The notes under the pieces: model-generated
Databases searched by the model: none
The model's input: only the letters and a program-made list of their open reading frames with translations
What the model was told of the DNA's origin: nothing
Program-made: the position numbers and the translations under genes
Shown here: one piece after another, positions 21,201 to 35,389 of the stretch
Layout of the letters: every line of letters starts with the position of its first letter
How positions within the stretch are numbered: position 1 is the first letter of the stretch
Assembly (NCBI RefSeq): GCF_019703515.2
Contig: NC_059382.1
Location: forward strand, 16,161,001-16,225,000
Origin: Myxocyprinus asiaticus
Taxonomy: Eukaryota > Chordata > Actinopteri > Cypriniformes > Catostomidae
Direction of reading: 5' to 3'
DNA: 64,000 nt

Positions 21201-24200
21201 ATAATTGCGTGTATGACCCATTTGAATTCTACATGAGAATTTATTTAAAAACTCTATGGAGCAATTCAGCCATGTGAAATGACTAAACAGCCCCTGTATT
21301 CTGAACGGCGCTGACGAGGGAAAGCGAAAACAACTGCCCTGCACCAGCATCAATTACAAGACTTTTCACATCTGAACATCAACACCCTCACTGACATTAA
21401 TCACAGTAAAGTGTAACAAAATTTTTCAATACAACTGTCGAAGTTGTAGCCAAGGAAAAACACTGATGGCACATACTCTCCTATTGGAAACAAGTTGTGG
21501 GTATGTAAGTATTTTGGACTGAAAGACTTGCTTTACTGTTGTAGAGATTACAAATAATCACTATTCCACAAGGCAATGAGCTGTCATCAAATGATTGATC
21601 GTCACATAGGTATGTGACTTTATTTTTATATTTATTTTTCTGTACTATATTTTGTTGTGGATGTCCCAATGTGGATACTGGTTTTTGCACTTTTCAGAGA
21701 GCTTAAAATATTCAAAACATATTTTGGATGCATTTGTGAGATGTGATTATGTAAAATGAGCACATAATATTGCAATATCGATCGCAGGCCCCTGAGTCGA
21801 TATCACATCGCGGCAGACTTTGAGGTATCGACAAACATTGAATCGCTGGCTAAGAGAATCAGTATGATTGTATCGTGATGAAACTTGCAATTTACACCCC
21901 TAATATTTAAAAACTAACATATATGTAACTAACATAAAATAATGTATATAATGTGTTAAAAAATTTCTCTCCTTACTAGGTTAGGGCGGCCCAGGCATAG
22001 AGTCTACAAACTGAGTCCAGATGCAGTTTGTGCAACCAAAATACAAATAATTATTACCAGGGAAAAAAACAAAAGATTTGGTAGATAACACAGGACTTTT
22101 AATTATGAACAAGCCAGAAATACACGAGGACTCTTGGACTGCACTTCCAAATGCTCTCTCAAACAGATAAGGTAAAATAATATGTATTCTTACAGTCATT
22201 TACAATGTATTACAATATAAATACTACAAGTAAACATTTTCATATAACAAAATGAGCAGTAATTTATCAACCGTAGATCATCAGGGATTGCATTTTATAA
22301 ATGTCTGCTGTTACGGTAGTCAGGTGTGATCTTCCTAATGGCTGAATCACTGTATGAGTTGATGAGAAAGTGACTGATTCAAACTGCTAACCTCAGCTCC
22401 TGAGTTCAAACACGTTTCGAGAATCTTTTCAGCTGATTCATTGAAAAGACACGGTTCAAAGTAGTAATTTGTTCATGTATTGGACATCATGACTTGCACT
22501 GTGTTTGTTGCATGCAGCGAGCTCATCTTAAAAGGGAAAAAAGCGGCGTAAGACACACTGGCGCGCTATCTAAAGATGTAATTCAGTAATTCGCAAAATG
22601 ATTTCTGACATAACTGCATATGAACGTGCACAATCGGTGCATCTGAATATCCATAATTCCCTACTATATAGTATGCTAAAAATAGTGCCCAACCGATATA
22701 TCGGTCGGCCAATATTATCGGCTGATATTAGCCTTTCACCAATATATCGGTATCGGCGTATATTTTACCGATATGAATACTTTTTTCAGAAAATATAAGG
22801 CAGAAATCAATGCTTTAGAATTGGTGTCATAGTGTAGTTTGTCTAGCAGAGCGCGCTCCGACTCCATTGTTTACAGAGCTCAGCTGATGGTGGCTCTGCA
22901 GACAGGACAGTTAAGCAGTCTCTTTTCCTTAAATTGCTAACTAGTTTGTGAAATACATACTGGAAATGTATGTCACTCATGTTTATCACATCTGTTTGCT
23001 ATGTTAGCCATCTATAGTTTGTCAGTGCAGTAAGTAATGTAGCAGATTGAAAGGTAAACGGAGCATTTTTTGCAGCTCAGCAGACAACGGTGCTGTGATG
23101 GATTGTGTCTGAGTGTTGATTTCACGCTTTGCTGTTACCTAATTGGTGAGACGCAATGCTGGAAAGTAAATAAAGTCCATCTTTTACTCTCCGTGGCAAC
23201 GAGCTTACAGCTAACTAGCTAACCACGTAGCTACTTTCTTTGCTGTCAGCGTGTAAACATGTATTCACTAGGGATGTTCGCTATGACTAACTTGACATGT
23301 TTAAACGGAAGTTTTGTAACCGACTAGTCTAAAGAGAAACCAACCTTCAGAAAACAGTAAAAAAAAAAAAAATTTATGTGACCCATTTAAAATACTTAAT
23401 CTTTTCCAAATCCGACGCTAAATTCCACTGAAAAGGGGCATTTATCTGTGACGTGCTCGCCTTGAATTATGACCATTGTACATTAAATATAGAACATGAC
23501 ATGCATTCACTGAATCAACATTAGCGAATATATAATAGACATATTTATTGAAAACAATTGAATGAATAGTGCAGGATCAATGGAACAACCTTAAAAGCCT
23601 GTTCTAAACGGAAATCACCAAGTAAAAGTTACTTAACATATTAAAAAAGTCAGGACATTGTTGAAAATATTTAACAGGTATACTAAGCCAAATCTATGAG
23701 AGAGAAAAAATGCGCTGAAAAGTTGAGCGTATTTCACAACGTGCAGTCATGCATTAACCACTGATTTAATATGACAGCTGTTCGGTAAAGAACGTTAACC
23801 AGTAACAGTTACTATGTTTAAAAAAAAAAAAAAAAGTAGCTATAGGATAGAAAAATAGGCCAGTGATGTAGCCTGCAATAAACCTAATGTATTCTAAACA
23901 TGATGTGCACACAGAATAAAAGATAGTTTAACATGTTAAGCAGTCGAAAATAGCCTTCTTAATCAACAGATTAAAAAAATGACATACCTAGTCTAAAACA
24001 GTTATTTTCTAGGCTACTTACTCAAAAGCGTTCATTTTTTGATGAGTAAAATTAACACGTCGACATGGTCCGGTGAAAGATGGGACTTGACTCACTTGAG
24101 GCGATTATCCTGTGCTTGAAAAAGCCTGCTCAGCGGAAAAATAACATACAAGCATGCACAGATGTAAAGAAGACTCAAATGTGAAAACATCCTTAGGGAC

Positions 24201-27200
24201 TTTCAAACATTTGGAAAGCCGATTCCCGCACCACCGAAGTGATTTCATAACTACTTTGCTGAGTTTGCTTGTCTAGCGAGAGGACATTTTCCTGCGCATG
24301 CCGCGAGTGAGAGAGGGAAGAAGCACGCGCAGCCTGAGGTGAAATTAAACTCTGTATCTGCTCTAGATGTCCTCTTTTTTTTTTTTTTTTTTTAAACAAT
24401 ATTTGTATTATTAATTCTATTTAAAATATGTAACATTAATATGACAGTAATTTAAGTGCAGCCTCTGTAAAAAATATAAAGCCAAACGTAAATGTGTAAA
24501 AATTATTATCAGTTTAATGGGGGGAAATATTAACCGACTAGTAATTCCAGAGTCGACTAGCAGCATCAGAACCATTTAGTCGACTAGTCTCGCACATCCC
24601 TAGTATTCACCAAACTTTTGTTCAGGATTCACAGTTTGGTACCCCCTTCAACCGAACAATTCCAGTCATTGCATTTATAAAATGTAACATTTAAAAGTCT
24701 GGTTTTCCAGGGGGCCTGGGTAGCTCAGTGGTAAAAGATGCTGGCTACCACCCCTGGAGTTCGCTAGTTCGAATCCCAGGGCGTGCTGAGTGACTCCAGC
24801 CAGGTCTCCTAAGCAACCAAATTGGCCCGGTTGCTAGGGAGGGTAGTGTCACATGGGGTAATCTCCTCGTGGTCGCTATAATGTGGTTTGTTCTCGGTGG
24901 GGCACGTGGTAAGTTGAGCGCGGATGCCGCGGTGGGTGGCGTGAAGCCTCCACACGCGCTGTGTCTCCATGGCAACGCGCTCAACAAGCTTACGTGATAA
25001 AATGCGCGGGTTGATGGCCTCACGCGTAGGCAACTGGGATTCATCCTCCGCCACCCAGATTGAGGCGAATCACTACGCAACCACGAGGACTTAAAAGTGC
25101 ACTGGGAATTGGGCATTCCAAATTGGGTGGGAAAAAAAAAAAAGTCTGGTTTTCCAAAATTAAAATAGGATGCGTAATAAAAGTAGATTTAATAAATAGT
25201 ATATTCACCCTGTGTAAATAATAATATATAGGAACTGTATCTAAAATAAATGAGGGGTGATAAATACTAATACAACAGTTGGAAAAATAGACATTCAATA
25301 ATTATAATAATAATTAATTATAATAATTTTCTTTATTTATCACACATTATACATTTGCACATATACAGTGAAATTCTTCTTTTTCACATATCCCAGCTAG
25401 GCTGGGGTCAAAGTGCAGGGTCAGCCATGATACAGCACCCCTGGAGCAGATAGGGTCAAAGGCCTTGCTTAAGGGCCCAACAGTGGCATCTTGGCGGTGC
25501 TGGGGCTTGAACCCCCAACCTTCTGATCAGTAACCCAGAGCCTTAACCACTGAGCTACCACTGCCCCCATATATATTATATTTAGTAGTGCATACATTTT
25601 GACTTAGTGCCCATTTACGCCACAACTAGGCTAAGTTGTAACGTGCGTATAGCTGGTGCAACCGGCCCCTGATGTTTATATGTTTAGCTATTTATCATTT
25701 GACTGATACTAAACATACAGTACTGATTTTTATTTAGGTATTGATTGTATTTTTACATCTGATTGTATTTTTACATTGATTGTATTGTTTATTTAGCTAT
25801 TTTAGTATCATTTGACTGATACTAAACATACAATACTGATTTTTATTTAGGTATTGATTGTATTTTTATTTGAACGGTCAGCAATTGACTGATACTAAAC
25901 AGTACTGAAGTTTATTTAGCTATTTATTGTATTTTTATTTATTCTTTATTTAAACGGTCAGCAATTGACTGATACTAAACAGTGCTCAAGTTTATTTAGC
26001 TTTTTATTGTATTTTTTATTTATTCTTTATTTTCTCAGTGTTCATTTCTAGAATTTGTTGACGATATATAATAATAATGTCAAATGTTCTTTGACAAAAA
26101 TATTCTGAGTACCTTTGCATAGTCATATCAGTGCAAAATCAGTGCACAATACACACAGAAAAGGTCTGTTTTCATTCCAGCTCAAAAATTAGCTATATCA
26201 GTCACCATATCGGTAATCGGTGAATTTTCCCCTCCCTAAAATCGGTATCGGCCTCAGAAATCCCATATCGGTCGGGCTCTAGCTAAAAATAGTATGCCAA
26301 TGAAGTAGTTTGTCCAAATCCTCAGTATTCATAAAAGCGTAAGCGGGAAATACCTGGATGACCTGCTATTTCTGGCGAGATTCTGAAGTCTCTGGATTGA
26401 CTGGACACTTTACCATCCCATACTGTTTTGCCGGCTGAGAAGTATGTTCTTCATCAAAAGCAGGCACTTTGGCCATATGGAATTTCAGGCACACCTAAAC
26501 TGTTCCAGACTGTCGCCAATGGCGATTATATTTTAAATAATTGTCGCAATTATTTTTTGTTGCATTTGTGATCATTTTAGTCACAGTCTGGAGCCCTGTA
26601 TTAGCAAATTGGTCTGAATCAAAATTATTTTAAAAGTCTTATCACATATGCCTTGAAAGGTTATTGTAAAGTCATGGAAAATGGTTGGGAATCCTATTTT
26701 TAGCTAAACATCTGTTTCAGGAGCTCACAACCAACTTTGTTCAGTGATAGTCATCAGTACTTGTAAGTACTAGTAGTTGTCTTTTGGTTCAAACAACAGT
26801 TCTATATATGTGGAAATGTGTGTTCATTTATGCAAATGCCACCGAGTTATTTGAACCAACAGTCTTGTTGACTGAAAAGCAGTAATTTGTTTAAAAAGTT
26901 GAGTTGAGTGATGTTTGTTCTCATGATCCAATAAGAGACAATGCATCTTAAATCATACATAGAAAATGCATCTTCTCATACCCAGATGCAACTAGATGTA
27001 AACCCAGACTATTGAGAAGTATATTTCCATGGAGGCTGTTGTCATTTGTTTGGGACTCTTTAGTCTTAATTGTTTCTGTTTCTTTTTTCTGCATGTAGCA
27101 TTCATGCTTTCCACACAGCTGAATCCCATGGCTGAGCAAAACCAGTTGGCCCCCAACTGTGTCTGTTCACTTAAAAAGAGTGTCACAAACGTCCTCAAGG

Positions 27201-27664
27201 ATGGGCGGTAAGCGTTCCTCACCAGGTCTAAAACTGTTACAATCTGCTTGTCTTCGTTTCACTTGTTAATTTGATTTTATTATTTGCATGAATTGTGTAG
27301 ATATTTTTGTTGCCGGTAGAGTTTAATTAACAAACAGGTAATGCTTTTAATGTCTGTTATTAATGCTGTTCATAGGCGAGTGGTGGTTATTCTGGACATT
27401 GATGTGGTCAAGTCTGCTGATCAGATGCCAGGAAAAATAGGAGATCCTACTCCTTATGTGGAAGGTAAGGGTACATTTGACATTCATATTTCTCAGAGAT
27501 AAGATTACAAATATAATATTGTGGAAACATTTTTTGGTCAAGAATTACTAATTTACATCTAAATGTTCTTAGTGTTCTTTGGTTTACAGGTCAGTCAAAG
27601 GCTTCACAGTCCACAGCTCCAGCTCCAGCTGTACAGCCATTTCAGCTTAAGAATGGAAGTGATG
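18266..27664 (+). CDS. rpa1: rpa1 exons 1-6: N-terminal OB fold (DBD-F) and linker
   Basis: Exons 1-5 encode the RPA70N fold, which recruits checkpoint and repair partners through a basic cleft. The cleft arginines of human RPA1 (R31, R41, R43) have counterparts in [21 protein letters not shown]. Exon 2 is taken to end at 18856, not at the upstream GT at 18851, because QVL-NIR restores the human QVI-NIR. Exon 6 (27590-27664) is part of the flexible linker, rich in Ala, Pro, Ser and Gln. Its donor at 27665 lies inside the target duplication of a hAT element. The linker appears about a dozen residues shorter than in human. Confidence 0.93.
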
Positions 27665-30600
27665 GTAATAACTAGGGATGTGCGAGACTAGTCGACTAAA
27701 CGGTTCTGATGCTGCTAGTCGACTCTGGAATTACTAGTCGGTTAATATTTCCCCCCATTAAACTGATAATAATTTTTACACATTTACGTTTGGCTTTATA
27801 TTTTTTACAGAGGCTGCACTTAAATTACTGTCATATTAATGTTACATATTTTAAATAGAATTAATAATACAAATATTATTTTAAAAAGAGAGAATATCTG
27901 GAGCAGATACAGAGTTTAATTTCACCTCAGGCTGCGCGTGCTTCTTCCCTCTCTCACTCGCGGCGTGCGCAGGAAAATGTCCTCTCACTAGACAAGAAAA
28001 CTCAGCAAAGTAGTAATGAAAACACTTCGGTGGTGGTGCGGGAATCGGCTTTCCAAACGTTTGAAAGTCCCAAAGGATGTTTTAACATTTGAGTCTTCTT
28101 AACATCTGTGCATGCTTGTACTTTATTTTCCCGCTGAGCAGGCTTTTTCAAGCGCAGGATAATCGCCTTGGGTGAGTCAAGTCCCGTCTTTCACAGGACC
28201 ATGTCGACGTGTTAATTTTACTCATCAAAAATTTATGCTTTTGAGTAAGTAGCCTAGAAAATAACTGTTTTAGACTAGGTATGTCATTTTTTTAATCTGC
28301 TGATTAAGAAGGCTATTTTCAACGAGGTGTCGACTGCTTAACATGTTAAACTATCTTTTATTCTGTGTGCACATCATGTTTAGAATACATTAGGTTTATT
28401 GCAGGCTACATCACAGGCCTATTTATTTCTATCCTATAGCTCCTTTTTTTTTTTTTTTTTTTATAACATCGTAACTGTTATTGGTTAACATTCTTTACCG
28501 AACAGCTGTCATATTAAATCAGTGGTTAATGCATGACTGCACATCGTGAAATACGCTCAACTTTTCAGCACATTTGTTTTCTCTCTCATAGATTTGGCTT
28601 AGTCTACCTGTTAATTAATTTCAACAATGTCCTGACTGTTTTAATATGTCAAGTAACTTTTACTTGGTGATTTCCATTTAGAACACGCTTTTAGGGTTGT
28701 TCCATTGATCCTGCACTATTCATTCAATTGTTTTCAATAAATATGTCTATTAAATATTCGCTAACGTTGATTCAGTGAATGCGTGTCATGTTCTATATTT
28801 AATGTACAATGATCATAATGCAAGGCGAGCAGGTCACAGATAAATGCCCCTTTTCAGTGGAATTTAGCGTCGGATTTGGAATAGATTACTTGAAATGGGT
28901 CCCATAAAAACATATATATATATATATTTTAACTGATTTCTGAAGGTTGGTTTCTCTTTAGACTAGTCAGTTACAAAACTTCAGTTTAAACAACAGTCAA
29001 ATTAGTGGTAGCGCACATCCCTAGTAATAACATGCTCAAAAATCTGGATTCAGTTCTTAGTTTTTATGTGTGTATTTGTGTATACATCCCCAGATGTGTG
29101 TTCTAGCTGTTACATTGACAGATGTTAAGTTTGTTATTGCACATCCTTTAGCGAGATAAGACTAAAATATTCTTATTGAGAATATGACACATTTTCAAGG
29201 TACCCGTAGATCTTAAAGTATTAAGGCCTCAAGTATTGAAAAGGGTTAATTTGTCAAATGATGGTAACTGATTTGAATCCTAACAACTGCATAATGGTTT
29301 CCTAAGGTGAGCCATTTGGCAAACTATAAAAAAATAAAAAAAATTGTAGTAGAATGTTTAGTTAGTAGTAGTAGTAATATTAATAGCAGTATAAACATTT
29401 TTTTGAGGATTTGCCAGGCATTCATTTCCATTTTTGCTCTTCGTGTGCTGATTGTCAAATAAACTGTGCCCTGCTTCAGTTCTTTGCAGTGATCTGTAAT
29501 ATCCTGTCTCTCTCCTTTACTCTCATCAGGTTCAATGAACAGGGCCCCTGCGCAGAACTTTGGGAAAAAGCCCATGGCTACTCCAAGCACTCCTGGAGGC
29601 ACCTCTAAAGTAGTGCCCATTGCGAGTCTCAACCCATACCAGTCAAAGTCAGTCTTAATATATTATATCTATCTTCTGCTCTCCATCTCTCTCTCTCTCA
29701 TTTCTGATTGCACTTTTTCATATCACATTGTGTTGTGCATAATTAATGAGTACATTGTTTTGTTTTTTTTAATTATTTTTTTTTTATTTGTATTTTTTCA
29801 GATGGACTATCAGAGCCCGAGTCACCAACAAGAGTGGCATCCGCACATGGAGTAACTCCAGGGGTGATGGCAAGCTCTTCTCCATGGAGCTCGTGGATGA
29901 GAGTGTAAGTATAAGGCAGTGATCAGAAACATATTTTAAGTGTACTAATATGCAATTACATTGAATTGTTTTGTTTGTAGGGTGAGATTAAAGCGACTGG
30001 ATTTAATAAGGAGGTGGACAAATTCTACACTCTTATTGAGCAAGGAAAAGTAAGGCCTCTTTCCTTCCTTAATTCTGTTAGCTGTTCTCAATATCAAGTT
30101 ATGTTTTCATTCTTGTTTGATTGGCTTGTCCGATCAAGAGTTAGATCCCAAACTCTTTCCCTAGCTTCCGCTGGTGTCTTTTTAACATTTAATTATTTGA
30201 ATCCGAACCATGGTTTGTTTGCATCACCATGAGTACTAGTAGCAGCTTTTTTATCATTCTATCTAGTTAGCAAATCGTGTTTTCTTCTTTTGCGTTTACA
30301 CTAAAACTTCACATGCACAGAACTACACCTTTATCTTTCTGTAGTGATTGTTTTGCAAGAGGTGCAAAAAATGCAAGCTGCTTGAAGGCAATTTCTGCAA
30401 AGACAGGCAGCAGTAGTCAAGGCAGGTTCACATCAATAACTGTTCATTTCAGCGATTTAGTTCAATAACTAGCTGTATGGTAGTCCATATGAGCCATACC
30501 CCAGACCACCTTTTCAAGCAGACTTGAACCGAATGAATTGAATTTGGGTCTGCACCTAGTGTGAAACTGTTCTTACTTCGTGGCAGTTACCTTGAGTTGT

Positions 30601-33600
30601 CAGTCATCTGATATGCCCTCTATGGTGTCCTCAGGTCTACTACATCTCTAAAGGCACTATGAAGATCGCCAACAAGCAGTTCTCATCTCTGAAGAATGAC
30701 TATGAGATGACTCTCAATGGTGAGACTAGCATCATCCCTTGTGAGGACAGCCACGATGTACCCATGGTGCAGTGCGACTTTGTTTCCATCGCTAACCTGG
30801 AGTCCCGGGAAAAGGATACTATCGTAGGTAAGCCAGCATCCCGCCTGGCCTGTGCAATTGCATCATCAATAAGCAACATTTTAATAATTAACCACAGCAT
30901 AGAGTATAGAGCGGCTCGCCACGATAAATGCGTTTTTGCCCAGGAGGTTGCGGTAATTGTAACATTGATGATGAACGCAATAATCATAATGCTTATGAGA
31001 GTAATGGCCTGTGGCGTAGATTGACTGTGTCCCCCTGACGGGTTGTAGCAGAACCAGAGGAGAAAGATGCTGTCCCTGACAGAATGAAGAGTCAATAAGC
31101 ATGCCTCTAATTATGATAATGGAAGTCAGCGCACACCGAGCTGCAGCAGTCATGTTTCTCATGCAAGATTTAAGTCAGGTGCTGGCAGTGGTTTGTGAAG
31201 TGTTCCTAATGGCAGCTAAATTATTCATAACGGTGTCTGATAAGAGAGGATTAAGATGGCGCGCTGTAATGGAGCATTGACGTGTTTTGTGGAATAGCTT
31301 TCTGGATGAGTGGTGTAGTCATCCCAAACCTATTTACTGTCAGCTTTGTTGTAAACCTATGAGCTGTTTGTGTGTTTACAGATGTGATCGGAGTGTGTAA
31401 AACTGTGGAGGATGTGACGCGTATCATGACCAAGAACAGTCGAGAGGTGTCCAAGAGGAACATCCAAATGATGGACATGTCCGGCAGAGTTATCCAGGTC
31501 ACCATGTGGGGAAATGATGTACGTAATAGAACAGATCTGTCTTTATTCATGTTGCATTATACATTACAGTTGATTCACCATTTCATTGCAAATCTTTCTC
31601 AAATGATTCTAGATTGATCCACAAAAATTTGTAATCAGATTTTTCATTTATAGTTAATAATTCTGTAAACAAGCATTAAGACAGTGCTGCGAAAATGGCA
31701 TAGACTGCACATTTGTATTTGCATAAATACCATGCAAACAAAACGTATAGCTTTTATGTGGAATCTTTACACAGAATTTGGCACAGAGCCACTTTGATAT
31801 AAACCCATCATACATCTATGAAACTATCTTCGTTTGTGTTTTGCAGAAAAAGAAAGTCATGCAGGTTTGAGACAGCATAAGGTTGAGTAAATGATGAAAC
31901 AATTGTAATTTTTTGGTGAACTATTTCTTTAACTCTCCAAAAGATTGCACCCCTACTGTACGCTGTTGCTGAGAAGTTAAGCTACATATAAAGAGTTGTT
32001 TTGCAATTTCTTCATGACTCCTTGAATCAAAATCCAATTGAATCATGAGGTGCCTAAAGATTCTAATTTTTATTATTCTGCACACAATTGTGTCTTTGTG
32101 TGGGTGACAGATTGCATTCTCTGGGTGGTGTAATCAGAGTTAATCTGAAGGGCATCCTCATGCAAACACTGACATCTGGCATTAAACGCTGTGCTCCCCT
32201 GCCTGATGTTGTTCTTTATTCTTGGGAGAGACTCTCTCTCATTCTGACAACTGCCAGACATCACTTTCTGTTTGTCCTGTCATTACTGCTCATTTGGATT
32301 TGCTGTGAAGGACCAATTGAATAAAACCACAATTAGGCAACATGTACTTGCTGTACAAAACTGATCTTTTGATGCACTGCCGGCTGAGCACAGCAAGCAT
32401 AGATTTATTAATCTTAAGGAATAGTTTACTAAAACATAAATGGTCATAATTTACTCACCCCAATGTCATTCCAAACCCATATGACTTTCTGATGTGGAAC
32501 ACAAAAGGTGAAGTTTTAATGAATGTTCCAGTCAAAATGTTCAATACAATGGCTGTTGACAGTGACTCTGTTTAAGTGTGCTTAAAAAGGACCCAAACGC
32601 TATCATAAAAATAGTCCATGTTGCTTGTGCATCATATTCCAATTCTCCTGAAGGCATTATGATTTAAGGAAAATTTGGTGAAATTTAAGTGAATTTAAAT
32701 TGACACATTTTTCATTTTTGGGTGAACTGTTCATTTAATTGATTTCAGGGTTGTTCAGAGCAATTTTTTGGCTTGACATGAACACTAATTGATTAGTTGA
32801 TGCAACCCCTAATCTACACAGATGTTAATTATTTTTCTCCCTCGCTCTCCAGGCAGAGACTTTTGATGGCACTGGGCAACCCATCCTGGCCATTAAGGGG
32901 GCAAGATTGTCTGACTTCGGTGGGCGTTCTCTCTCCACTCTGTACAGCAGCACGGTCATGGTCAATCCTGACATTCCAGAGGCATTCAAACTGCGGGGCT
33001 GGTGAGTCTCTCTCATTTGTACCGTACAGTATGGAGAATACGGCATGCTGTGCATCTGTGAAATGTTATGTTGTAGATTAACAAAACTAGGATTAAAGTT
33101 AAGATTAACTCAAGCAGAAGTGCTCTGCTGGGCTTTGCATCCAGACTGATATAGGAACGCAAATCATAGATAATCCCCCTGCCGCACGAGTCGAGTCGAG
33201 AACAGGAATGTTTGTTTTTGCATACAGAACAGTGAAATCTGATGACGTGATTTCCACTGACACCGTCTTTACTCCTATTGATAGTCGCTGCTGAAAGTCG
33301 CCCCTCATTTGCATGAAGTCGAACTTTTCTCGTCTTTCTGAAGTCGCAGGACACGCCCTCATCTAGTCGTCATCGATCACTTTTGCCAGCTTTTATTGAG
33401 ATCATGTTGTTTAGTCTCTGCACATGTGAACGAGGCTTTATAGACTCCTTACTGTCTAAAGCTGCAGATCACAACTAATTTTTGCAACTCATGTTTTCTA
33501 GTTTTTTTTTTTTTTTTTTTGCAGAAAATTTCTGGAAATGTTTTTTTACCCAATGTTTCACCAGCTGAACGATCAACACCAATTTAAACAGAAACGCCCA

Positions 33601-33913
33601 TTGAAGAGACAGTAAGTCTATCCCTCACAGCTTCGTTTTCATTCCTGTTTAAAATGTTATGCTGCTGCTCTGAACAAAGTCCGTAGTACTACTTACTGCT
33701 ACTACTAATACTTATAGATGTGTAAACTGAAAGATTGTCTGGAACCCTGTCACAGCTAAAGTGGATCAAAAATAGAAATATTTAACAATTGTGTAAATAT
33801 TTACATTTTTAGTTGACTATTATTCCTGCCATTCTACCCTTTATATTTCTAAGTTCAGTGTGGAACTTTAAAGTGTATGTGTAAATAGGGGTGTAACTGT
33901 TTATCGTGGCATG

Positions 33914-33956
<43 letters not shown>

Positions 33957-35310
33957 TCGCTGTTCAAAAATGTGACAATGCGCATCATGGAGATCTGACT
34001 TTATTATTATTATTTTAGCATCTATTCTATCCAATACGTGCAACGTCCTATGCCAATGTAATGCAGGCGTGAAAAATGAAAATTGCTTCATTGCATATAA
34101 CGAGCTCTAAAAGATGATTGCACACTAGCAGCCACAGGTGTTGTACGATGAGTTTGTAGACCACAACAACTTTGTTTCCAGGGACCGTCCCCCAGCATGA
34201 AAAAAAAAACTGCCGCTATCGCCATTGAGAAAGAGATCCTTATGGATTTAAAAACACGAGATGTTCTGCATGACTGTGTGATTGCTTAATTTATTAAACA
34301 GGAAAGGAAGACTGATTTTCACTTCAAGTAAATCGGTAAGTGCTTTTTGCATTGTTATAGCAACATTGTCAGTTTTCTAAGTGTAAATTAGGCTGCTTGA
34401 GCATTCTTTGTTAATCAAGATTTGAAAAGTAGTGCTACATTCCATTCAATTCGGAAAGTCGGATTTTACAACTTCCTACTAGGAAAAATGCAGTGGAATG
34501 CATCTTGAATTCTTTAAATCTTGTCAATTACAACTTGTAGGTTCGTGCAGAAATTCTCAACTCCGATTTCGCCGAGATGCATGGGCATGATGTCACACAA
34601 ACATGCCGACACTCGGAGATATACAATGTAAGTGATAAACATTCACTTTATTAAGTAATATCGATAAATGAGTATGTTTCCACATTACATGATATTAAAA
34701 CTTGTTTAAGAAACGCCTCAGAAACAGGTGTATAAAACATTATGATCTCTTTTGATAATCGTAAACCTGAAGCACAAATGCTAGCGTTGCAGCCTTGTTT
34801 AACAGGTTGCTAGGAGACATCTCTGAGAGTCAAACACCTGCTAAGCGAACAGTTTTGTTTCCTTAAACATCATCTTCTGAATATCGGGGAATGGAATGCA
34901 TTTATGGTTGGAAATATCAAATAGGAATCCAACTTGAATGGAACGCAGCATTACCGTGTACCCTGACGAAACAAAATGTATTGCAAGCAACATTTAAATC
35001 GCAAATATTATTAGATTGATTTTTTCCAGGTATAATAGACCTCCTTGGTAGATTCATATGAAAAATTATGATTTTTGAAGTTCATTTCACAAAATAGTCA
35101 TGCTGCAGTTAAAATTAGGCTTGCTTGAGCATTAAGTGTCCTTTCAAGCTCTGGCTTTCGTGCGTGAACGTGTTTTTAAAATGTCAGTTGGTATTATTAG
35201 TTGACTGCCACGAAATATCACAGGCATAGCGTATTATTCATTGTGAAACTGTGTTTTCTTATTGGCATGAATTGCATTGAAGGCCTAGACTAAAAATGCA
35301 CGGCCCATGG

Positions 35311-35389
<79 letters not shown>

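Larger units (their letters stand above)
22683..26281 (-). mobile_element. Non-autonomous hAT element, TAGAGCCCGACCGATA family (3.6 kb, composite)
   Basis: The ends are TAGTGCCCAACCGATATATC (left) and GATATGGGATTTC-type complement ...CGGTCGGGCTCTA (right). GCTAAAAA is duplicated at 22675-22682 and 26282-26289. It is in the opposite orientation to the related copy at 48858-50230. It hosts a second hAT (23269-24602), two SINEs and a minisatellite. No transposase frame is visible. Confidence 0.9.
19170..26696. mobile_element. Interrupted CAGGGTTCC element hosting a nest of later insertions
   Basis: The left part (19170, CAGGGTTCCTATGGTCATTG, with GTCATGGAA motifs to about 19290) resembles the left end of 4581-5233. 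The right part (about 26640-26696: CCTTGAAAGG, GTCATGGAAAATGG, TTGGGAATCCTA) resembles its right end. Between them sit hAT elements 19673-21902 and 22683-26281 plus other fragments. Outer boundaries are approximate, and no clean target duplication was found. Confidence 0.5.

Noticed and set aside
24710..24790. tRNA-like A and B boxes suggesting a tRNA gene
   Set aside because: The sequence continues into a long conserved body with poly-A and a 17-bp flanking duplication. It is a SINE head, and no cloverleaf with intact acceptor stem was found.
24745..25116. 123-residue minus-strand ORF
   Set aside because: It lies wholly within a SINE, whose high GC keeps reading frames open by chance.
30659..31162. 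ORFs on both strands downstream of rpa1 exon 10
   Set aside because: The + frame is exon 10 read on into the intron; the minus frames are shadows. No independent family resemblance.
32825..33362. Minus-strand ORFs around rpa1 exon 12
   Set aside because: They are antisense to a confirmed exon and its intron, with no recognisable domain.
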